DNA of 64,000 nt. It comes from Hirudo medicinalis. Its lineage: Eukaryota; Annelida; Clitellata; Hirudinida; Hirudinidae. Under the pieces are notes generated by a model. That model was not told the DNA's origin and did not search any database. It saw only the letters and a list, made by a program, of their open reading frames with translations. Location of the stretch: contig MPNW01000272.1 in NCBI GenBank assembly GCA_011800805.1, forward strand, positions 37,591-101,590, given 5' to 3'. Shown piece by piece: positions 52,566-64,000 of the stretch (position 1 is its first letter; every line of letters begins with the position of its first letter). Position numbers and translations under genes: made by a program.

Positions 52566-53603
52566 CATTATATTAGTATTATATTATTATCATTATATAT
52601 TATTTTATATCTTTTAGTTACGGCTTACATTCATCGTCGTCTTTTTTATGTCTACAAGTTTCGTTGCGTACAACGTGATAAGATATCATCTAGAAGGATT
52701 TTTAGAAATTACGTAAAAATTCAATCTTGAAACGCATAAAATTGCGGACTCATTCGGGTTTCCTGTTTGGACTTGAGCGAAATTGGGAGCGCGGCTTTCC
52801 AAGAGCTTTTCAAGACTCATTAAATGACGTCGACGATACTGAATTATATTTATAAACATTATATTATATTTTTAAATCGGAAAGCCGATAACGACAGACT
52901 CGAACAGACGACCTGCTTTTCTGTCAAATCCAGAGAAATGGCGATTTCGTATCTGCGGAGTCTCGTCAAGTAGCTGTTTAGCAGAAAGTCTTTTTCTAAT
53001 TCTTCAAGTTGGACTTTCGTGAAGGAAGTCCTCTCTTTTTTCTGCCTACCGTCGTCTGAAGAAAATTAGGTTTAAAGATTAAAGATGATTTTTAAATCAA
53101 CAAAGCATAATTGTCAAGCAAAGTCTAATTGACAAATGCGTTTTCTAGTGCAGCAAATAACGGTGTTCCGTTAATTTTTTGAATTTAGTTTTTCAACTTC
53201 ATTATCCAAGGACCGCATACAATGAATGGACAATGAGTACCGTATGCTTACTGATTTTAACAAGACCCATTTTTTTTATCCTTGGCAAAATAATTGGTGT
53301 TTCAGATTCAATAAAAGTTGACTTAGATAAACTTATCTCCGGCCGTTGGTGATTTTTCCATCATTTTTACTATTTCTCAAAATAACCTTGTCGTCGGAGT
53401 TTGCGCGTTATGAAATGCTCCATTTTGAAATTGTTAAATAAAGCATAGAAATTCATAACTATTTCCTCGCCTGAATTATCAGAAGCAGCGGCGGCATCGT
53501 CGTTATCGTCGCTGAAGTTGTCGCTCGAATTGGAGGCAATCGTTGAGTTGTTTGTCACTTCTGATCGCTGAAGAACTTCCCGATAATTCCCAGATGTCTG
53601 CAT
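52213..53603 (-). CDS. Mox-like homeobox gene (partial model)
   Basis: DNA-binding homeodomain transcription factor. Exons on the minus strand: 53603-53471 (N-terminal side, start not certain), 53055-52913, 52255-52213. The homeodomain spans the last two: [40 protein letters not shown], then the Q at the exon end and [26 protein letters not shown] and LDLTERQ are the signature of MEOX/Mox proteins, here with S for N, and MKIKR replaces the usual MKWKR. The intron inside the homeodomain falls before VKVW, codon 47. The first exon is Ser/Asn/Asp-rich ([17 protein letters not shown]) and joins in frame only through a GC donor (GCGAGG). The C-terminal exon was not found. In bilaterians Mox acts in mesoderm and muscle development; the role here is inferred from the family. 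Confidence 0.8.
52460..52610. repeat. (ATT)n microsatellite with an N at 52471
   Basis: About 40 ATT units inside the intron that splits the homeodomain. The N suggests an unresolved or collapsed repeat in the assembly. Confidence 0.95.
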
Positions 53604-53829
53604 GTGTTGGTTTCTTTTCTAGGAATAAATAATTCGAGATTCATAATGTTTTGATTAATAAACAGGAATGCATGTTTGAGCTGATAGTCAGAATCAAATT
53701 GTTTCTTTTGTTTCATTTGCTCAAGGTTTGTGGCCCATTGATTTTCAACTTGAAATGAGCAGACCGCGTACACATCAGTCTTGCAGATAAGGAAATGCAA
53801 AGCACTTATAATCGCTTTCAAGTGTCAAC

Positions 53830-55750
53830 TGTCAACTGTTTCTTATAGTTAAAAATACATTGATGAATACGCATTCATACCGCAGCGTTAGACTGAACTT
53901 ATGCAGCTTGGTAATGGACATATTATTTATCTCATAATGAACTCACGAAAAGGTTGAAAAAGGTAATTACCCATTCAAAACAAGCCTCGACAAACTTGTA
54001 ATTTTGAAGTATTTGGCACGCACGGTAAACATATTATTATAGATTATTATAATTTCACAGCTGACAATTTGAAAACCAAAAATAATAAAAACAAAAAAAA
54101 ACGTGTCGTTGTAAAATGTTTACCTCGTAACTCCTGGGATTGAAACTCCTAAAACGAGGATCCCCGGAATGCAGTATAAGTTGTTATTGAATCAAGATGA
54201 GGATGAGTGCGGGATCGGAGAGATTTCTCAACTCGATGAGAATTTATCTCCCACTTCGAGACCGATGTAACAGGAGAACACAAGATCTGGATTTTGCATC
54301 AAGTTACTGAGGAGACTAAATCAATCAAACGGAGGTCCTCGGGTGCCAAGAGGCAGATACACGTCGAGTGTGATCGTACAGAAACTCACGGATGGGTGAG
54401 TGGATGAAGGGTGGTTAAAATTTGACTGGTTTTGTGAGGTTATTTACCTCTTGGTGTTTTTTTTTAGATTGTTTATGGGCTTTTTAATTCGCTGCTTAGG
54501 GTTTTTAGGCTGATCAATTTATCTCAGATCTGTTTATCGAAATGTACGTACTACAAATAGCTTGAGTGGGAAAACAAAGAAAAACTACAGGACGGCATCA
54601 GGATTGTCTATGGCGCGCTGCTTCTCATATTTCAGAAAGCTAACTTTTGTTGTTTTTTTTTTAGGCACGACAAATTGTGGTATGCACTGTCGAAATATCT
54701 CAGAGAGCAAAATTGTTTTCGATTCTATTTGTTTAATTCACAATTCAATAATTTATTTATTTGCTTTAAATATTTTGTTACTAAATTTTGATACAATAAA
54801 AAATTCCACTGTCGTAATGTGCCATGTATTAATTATCATCGGTCAACAAGATTGCCATCTAATGCAAGTACTTGCCTACACTCTAAATATTTTATTTTAA
54901 AGAAGTTTTATCGAATATTTAGTGACCAGTTTCAATGATCGTTAGTAAAATGATGACCTGAAAAGGCCACAGACCTGGCACACGACATTCGCCCTTTCAG
55001 TGACCTCCGGGTTTGTAAACAAATATTGTCGAAATCACTCCAAAAGTGACACCCATTTCCCATGCTTTATTCAGTAGGTGGATATAGAGCTAGAACGGCG
55101 ATGGTGATGATGATGATGCTGCTGCTGCTGATAATAATAATAATAACAACTATTACGAATAAGTCGTTGTCAATACCTGTACTAAATTACAAAGTATCTC
55201 TATAACAAGAAACTTATTTTGAAACATGTATTTTGATCAAACCGTTAAATATCATCTATCGATAATAATCGATGTTAAGAATAAATTATTGGTTAAACAA
55301 TATTAACGAATATTTAAGTGATGAAACGAGAGAAAATGTCACAATTCAGCCAACAAAAAAAAAAGATCAGAACGTTTTGACATGCAACCATACAAAATAA
55401 AAATAACCAAAATGACCATTTTCAAATCATTGCCATCATCCTCGTCTTTGTATCACAGACTTCTCATGCTATCTTCCGACTCGAACAAAAGGATCATATT
55501 TTTTGTCAAAGGCTCGTTTGTCCCTGCTGTCCCCTTCATCTTCGTCGTCATCCTTTTCACCTCTGCTCGTGGTCAAGATATTTGTAAAATAATAATCGTT
55601 ATGGTATTGCTATCACTTTAATGATGTTCATTTGAGATCCTTGTAATGTATTTTTTTTTGTAGCAATATTTTCCTTGAAATAGCTTACTTGTGTAATTCA
55701 TTGAGCTTTCCATAAAATACATTTACCATAAATATGATTTATCATAAAAT
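53830..55750. other. Mostly non-coding region upstream of the homeobox gene
   Basis: No certain gene. Contains the presumed promoter and perhaps 5' exons of the Mox-like gene, a possible plus-strand exon near 54395 and a short ATG/CTG/ATA trinucleotide patch at 55100-55145. Confidence 0.4.
54245..54395 (+). CDS. Possible internal exon of an unidentified gene
   Basis: The plus strand is open for about 50 codons up to a strong donor (GGATGG followed by GTGAGT). Pieces: FISHFETDVTGEHKIWILHQ, VTEETKSIKRRSSG and AKRQIHVECDRTETHGW. A stop lies just before it in the same frame, so an acceptor near 54242 would be needed. Base composition is less AT-rich than the flanks. I do not recognise the family and cannot join it to another exon. 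Confidence 0.2.
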
Positions 55751-55756
55751 ACAATA

Positions 55757-57016
55757 TCAAACATAAACGAGTTTAACGAACAAGTTAAAACCATATTCGC
55801 AAGGTGGAAAGCCACAGTAACTCGTATCATTGTACAACCTCAGCTCCCTGCTCTTCCGTACTCTTTCCATCCTTTCTTTCTTCTCTTGTTCTTCCTGTTT
55901 CATTTTCTCCTCAACGTCCTTGGTGACCCTCTGGTGCAACATGGACCACTGCATCTCGATGGCTCGGATCAGCCATTCAAAACCCTGTCTTATCGAGATG
56001 TCCATCTGGCTGTTACTCCTCACAAAAGCTGAGCAACACTTCTGTAAGTGATCGCCAATGATAAAGATTAGAGGCTTTTTTATTAACAGAAATTTTTTGT
56101 GCATAAATGGAAGTAACATGTTTTAACAATGACTTAGCATCGTAACTGTGACTATATTGGGATAATAACTTACCAACATGCATGGGATTTTGTATGTATT
56201 GGCTAGATTCTCAAGATCTAATTCATTGTATATGTCAGTCTCATCTAAGGCTTCCTTTAAATCTTGTTTGTTTGCCAATCTGTTTTTAAGAAGAAAAAAA
56301 AATGCTAGGAAATAATGTGAGGCAGAACAGTTGAAATCAAAGTAGAGAACTTATGAAGTTTGTAAAAAAAATTTGAGTTAATATATTCAGTTACATTATT
56401 AACAGTTAACTAGTTCTCAACTCACATCAACAAAGGTTTCTCTTTAACAAACTCATTTGAGACAAGCTTTATTAATTCCATTTTGCTTTCTTGAAATCTG
56501 GGCAGGTCACTGGCGTCGATTACGTAAATTACTCCATAGATTTCAGCAAAGTAATTTTTCCAAATGTTTCTTATGTTGGCTCCCCCACCAAGATCATAAA
56601 GAACAATTTGACTGTTCTGGAAATTAAAAGACACATTGGAGAATCCTATTGTCGGAGCAACCATGTCCGTTTTTTCTGAAAAAGAAAAACGATATTCGCC
56701 TTATAATCCTATAATGCTTCAGTTGCCAAGTTCAAATTTAAATCTAGCAATCTTTCAGCCCATGATAAAATCCTGAAATGTTGTTAAACTTGTTTATAAA
56801 CCAAAGCCTTCACAGCTTCAATCTACCTCCTGTTAGACCTTTCGTAGTAAGAGTTTTTCCAGCATTATCCAGGCCGAATATGGCTAATGTGATCTTTCTG
56901 AAAAAAATGTGGCAGCATATGAACAAACATTTGAAATTTTAAACAGACTATAACAAATCAAAATTTCACCTTCGTAATCCGCAATCACTAACTTTAATGG
57001 ACTTACAGTTACCCAT
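55757..57016 (-). CDS. ARL13B: ADP-ribosylation factor-like 13 (ARL13-type small GTPase)
   Basis: Ciliary membrane GTPase of the Arf family that acts as an exchange factor for ARL3. Exons (minus): 57016-56970, 56897-56827, 56675-56426, 56279-56174, 56041-55757; in frame, 252 residues. The N-terminus MGNCKSIKVSDCGLRR has Gly2 and two Cys, fitting N-myristoylation plus palmitoylation; vertebrate ARL13B instead uses a CC pair. G motifs: GLDNAGKT (G1), APTIGF (G2), DLGGG (G3, the ARL13-specific form lacking Gln), ANKQD (G4), CSA (G5). A charged helix follows (EEKMKQEEQEKKERMERVRK), typical of ARL13B. The long C-terminal tail of vertebrates is missing: this frame stops at 55757, unless a further exon is spliced in. 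ARL13A cannot be excluded. Confidence 0.85.
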
Positions 57017-57019
57017 CGC

Positions 57020-57685
57020 GAGTTAGAAGTAAACATCGTCCTTTATTTACCATGTTGCTAAGGATCCAAGAAATGAAAGCAGAAGCAATTCTAAGGTTCA
57101 ATTTCGAAACAATTGCTTTAAATAAACTTCGATAAGCAAATTATTAAATTTAATGGTGGCTAAAGTAAAGCAATTCATTTAAAAAAAGTTATATTTTTTG
57201 TGAACAATTTAAACTAGTTGAGTCACTATAGAGAAGGATCAGCAAGACTCATAACGACCCAATTAAAATTAATGACATTAATTAAATTTAATTAAATACA
57301 ATCTAATACTCTATGCAGTTTGCTCTTAATTATGAATCATTTAGCAATATTTACTTCTTGCTTATTTTCGCTCAGCGTGATTGCTATTTGTCATTGTTCG
57401 AAAGTCGCGAACTTTAGGGTACATCTTTTGCAATTGCTTGAAATGGGTTTTGGAAGACATGTGAAATTAATTTAAGCTCAAATAAAAGCACTACGCTCCA
57501 CGATAATAATTTGATTACATTTTATTGGGATGCATTTATAGTGATATGGTAAATAACGTTCATAAAGATTGAATAGTGCTGATGAAATAATGAGATGTTT
57601 TATTTATTGCATGCGTAACGATAAGTCTTAACAAATGGAGTTTGATGGGTCTACTGAATTAAATTTGAATTATATTGCAGTTTCA
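57020..57685. promoter_or_regulatory. Divergent promoter region between ARL13 and TIMM8
   Basis: The two genes start on opposite strands about 670 bases apart. TATATTGCAG just before the TIMM8 start codon looks like the acceptor of an intron in its 5' UTR. I see no TATA or other core motif I can defend. Confidence 0.35.
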
Positions 57686-57688
57686 AAG

Positions 57689-57931
57689 ATGTCCCAAGAT
57701 ATTGATCCAGAACTTCAGGAATTCTTGACAATGGAGCAACAGAAAGCTCAATTTCAAGCTCAGACTCATAGATTGTTTGATCAGTGCTGGGATCTCTGTC
57801 TCGATAAACCAAGAGATAAGTTGGATGGCAGAACAGAGACATGCCTGACAAATTGCGTGGATCGATTTATTGATGTTTCTCTCGCCATTACTGGAAGGTT
57901 CCAGCAGATGATTCAAAAGAGCCTAGGATAG
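57689..57931 (+). CDS. TIMM8: Mitochondrial intermembrane-space chaperone Tim8
   Basis: Small Tim protein; with Tim13 it forms a hexameric ring that escorts hydrophobic precursors to the TIM22 complex. Starting at ATG 57689 gives 80 residues, close to the family length. The twin CX3C motifs are CWDLC and CLTNC, with LDKPRDKLDGRTET between them, which will form two disulfides. LQEFLTMEQQKAQFQAQTHR is the N-terminal helix, and VDRFIDVSLAITGRF the C-terminal one. The D/KP and CVDRFID words separate Tim8 from Tim9, Tim10 and Tim13. A longer in-frame start at 57635 exists, but TATATTGCAG before the chosen ATG suggests that this upstream part is intron. It converges with PRPF4B, with 356 bases between the stops. 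Confidence 0.95.
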   Translation: MSQDIDPELQEFLTMEQQKAQFQAQTHRLFDQCWDLCLDKPRDKLDGRTETCLTNCVDRFIDVSLAITGRFQQMIQKSLG

Positions 57932-58287
57932 ACTGGCTAAATTAATGTTTATGAATCACAATTTCTTACAAAATAAAACTCCAAATATCGCCACTCTGAA
58001 CTCCTTTTGAGTCTCTTGTCCCACTTTTTTTTCACACTTGAATGAAACTGTTAATAGACTGTTAATTGTTACTCTGCATAAGGAGAGTGGGATATCAAGT
58101 CCGGGTTTTTTAATGTTATTGCAGAGCTCATTTGGCAACAAAACAAAATAATTTTCAGAACCGTTTATTTCATCATATAACAAACAAGCCCCAAATATTT
58201 ATTCTTAAACATCAACTTTTAAGAGCTATAGTTTGTAATTATCCATAACAAGATGTACCAAGGAGAATAATGTACTTTTCCTAAAAA
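57932..58287. other. Convergent 3' ends of TIMM8 and PRPF4B
   Basis: 356 bases between the two stop codons, AT-rich, expected to hold both 3' UTRs. AATAAA-like words occur near 57972 on the plus strand. Confidence 0.45.
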
Positions 58288-62355
<4,068 letters not shown>

Positions 62356-62359
62356 TCTG

Positions 62360-63785
62360 ATAAATTAGAAAGCAAAGGTCAAATATGAGAACGGACGCCA
62401 TGACATATTTCATATCAACGTTATTTATCGAGTTATTCATCGAAGCCTGTTTAAAGATTACCCAAAAACTGTTAAATAAGCTCGCACTAGAACTTCCTAC
62501 AGCATACTTTCGCTCGATTCGTCGTTTAGATGCTCAGATTTATGGCGATATCAACCATAAAGCGAAACAAATTTTACATTTAGGACGGATATTTTAATAC
62601 TATTCATCGACTAGAACGTATGGACAAATTAGGTACTAAAATTGAATCCATACCTGAACATTTACTTTGGGTAGTTTTTTTTTTTACAAGCGCGTCAAAC
62701 GGACTCCAGAGACAGATTTTACGTAGTAACAAACAAAGAAACAAAATCGGGTTGTTGTGATGGTGGTAATATGCAATTTTATTACTTTTTAAAATTTCTG
62801 TTGCTAGTAAATTCCGTTTATTATATTTATTACATTTTTATTTTAATGATATATTTGTGCAGATTTTAAATTTTAAATTGAACGTTATGATCTTAAAGGT
62901 TTGATAATTCATGTTAAACTCAACAGGTCTAAAAATCTCTTAGGCAACATCTACGAGAACGATTTTTGGAAATTATTTTGAGAATGCTGAACAACAGGAA
63001 TGTTATTTGACGCTAAGTGATTTATCTAAATGTAAATCAGTCAGCTAATCACAACTGGGTTCTTTTTTATTGCAATTTTTTATGCTTAAACAACTTCAAA
63101 TTAGAACAAATTGCAGCAATGTTGCTTTATGAGAACAATGAAGCTCGTTTGAAAATAACGAAGTTCCACTTTGGAACAGCGATAGAGGTCTCCTGTCAGT
63201 TCCGAACTTCAAATATCCACATATGAAGGAACCAAAGAAGACGTTTGAGGTAGGCAGACAATAGAGGAAACATCTCGAGCGGTTGGGAACACACCACAGC
63301 GAGAAAGCAAAAAGCATTTCATTCGGCAGGCTGCTGACAAATTTAAAAGATTCTAAAGTACACTTTAGTGCTAAGAGTAATCCACTTATTCAGATAGAAT
63401 TAACATGCGACATGTCAGATCAGCACCTCTTAGTCCCAAACTGACTTCCATCTCCTTAATTAGATTTGGATATTTCTATTTAGGATATTGACAGGTTAAT
63501 GCTAAATCATATTCAAGATGTATCTTTCTACTCTCATCAACTAAACTAAACGATTAGTTAATCGCCTTTGGGGCACTCCTCCTGTTAGATCATCTTAAAA
63601 GTGGAGGTGAATCCGCAAAACCTTCAATAAAAATGATGGATGCTTAAAATTATTTGCATATTTAAACAGTTTTAATGGTTTTTTTAAAAGATATTTTCTT
63701 TAGATATTTATAAATTGTAAGAATTGTAAAAAAATGAATCCTAGCAAAAAGGGTTGTCGGGGCATAACTTGATGTTGCGAATGAT
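62360..63785. other. Upstream flank of PRPF4B, no gene recognised
   Basis: The first part should contain the PRPF4B promoter. A 70-codon plus-strand frame at 62385-62597 has no recognisable domain. The rest is AT-rich and featureless to my reading. Confidence 0.4.
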
Positions 63786-63789
63786 ATTA

Positions 63790-63865
63790 TGACATTAAGC
63801 GCCGAATGTGGCCTTGATGTTCTGTTGAACATACGCCAATTTAATCGTTATCGTTAATCAGTAAT
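63790..63865 (+). repeat. LINE 3' tail fragment
   Basis: CTTGATGTTCTGTTGAACAT, ACGCCAATTTAATC and a GTTATCGTTA run match the LINE ends at 30080-30160 and 36960-37040. Confidence 0.5.
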
Positions 63866-64000
63866 TCCTTTTCTCAATGGAAAAACAAATTTGTGGTTCC
63901 TTCGACAAATAGTTATTCTGAAAATATCTTGTGAGATGTGTTTTTTGATTTTGCATATTTTTATTGTAGATATATTATAGATCCGTGCGTCGAATGGTAC

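Noticed and set aside
52348..52617. Ile-rich open frame
   Set aside because: It is the (ATT)n microsatellite, interrupted by an N, in the homeobox intron.
55382..55621. Plus-strand frame with a hydrophobic stretch
   Set aside because: It has no recognised domain, no splice context and strongly AT-biased codons; it is not supported as a gene.

Overview
This is animal nuclear DNA, not bacterial. Coding sequence lies in short exons split by GT-AG introns. It is AT-rich by eye, carries long trinucleotide microsatellites, and contains decayed LINE, hAT and tRNA-derived repeats. The mix of genes (Mox-type homeobox, intronless Toll-like receptor with two cysteine-capped LRR blocks, ARL13, elongin C, PRPF4B, POLG) suggests a protostome invertebrate, perhaps a lophotrochozoan; the species cannot be named from the sequence. 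All exon models below were read by hand from splice signals and reading frame. Where I say a model is in frame, the listed exon lengths sum to a multiple of three.

Layout. At 1-1.85 kb is the 5' part of the mitochondrial DNA polymerase gamma gene (minus strand, running off the left edge). From 2.4 to 24.3 kb there is a head-to-tail array of five complete METTL24-like genes (PF13383-type, membrane-anchored putative methyltransferases), all on the minus strand and all with six exons; exons 3, 4 and 5 are exactly 129, 75 and 139 nt in every copy. Between and inside them lie a decayed LINE, a hAT remnant and several small repeat families. From 24.4 to 31 kb the sequence is mostly non-coding, with repeats, a possible orphan exon, a duplicated short exon and a small gene for a Lys/Ser-rich plus Gly-Tyr-Pro-repeat protein. 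Elongin C (31.1-31.8 kb, plus) and a core-2-type GlcNAc-transferase (33.2-34.8 kb, minus) follow. NAMPT (37.9-43.1 kb, plus), a broken C2H2 zinc-finger segment (43.7-44.3 kb, minus), RFC4 (44.8-48.4 kb, plus), a single-exon Toll-like receptor (49.6-51.6 kb, plus), a Mox-like homeobox gene (52.2-53.6 kb, minus, C-terminal exon not found), ARL13 (55.8-57.0 kb, minus), TIMM8 (57.7-57.9 kb, plus) and PRPF4B (58.3-62.4 kb, minus) complete the window.

Most single-copy genes are unrelated housekeeping genes and do not form a pathway: POLG and TIMM8 act in mitochondria, RFC4 in DNA replication, NAMPT in NAD salvage, PRPF4B in splicing, elongin C in ubiquitin ligase and elongation complexes, and ARL13 in cilia. 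The unusual part is the METTL24-like array. Its catalytic exons are held constant while the membrane anchor and stem (exons 1-2) differ in each copy, and the 3' ends of copies look homogenised by gene conversion. There is evidence of sequence or assembly errors (single-base frameshifts in POLG and in the zinc-finger segment, and an N joining two identical 60-base blocks), so broken frames should be read with caution.
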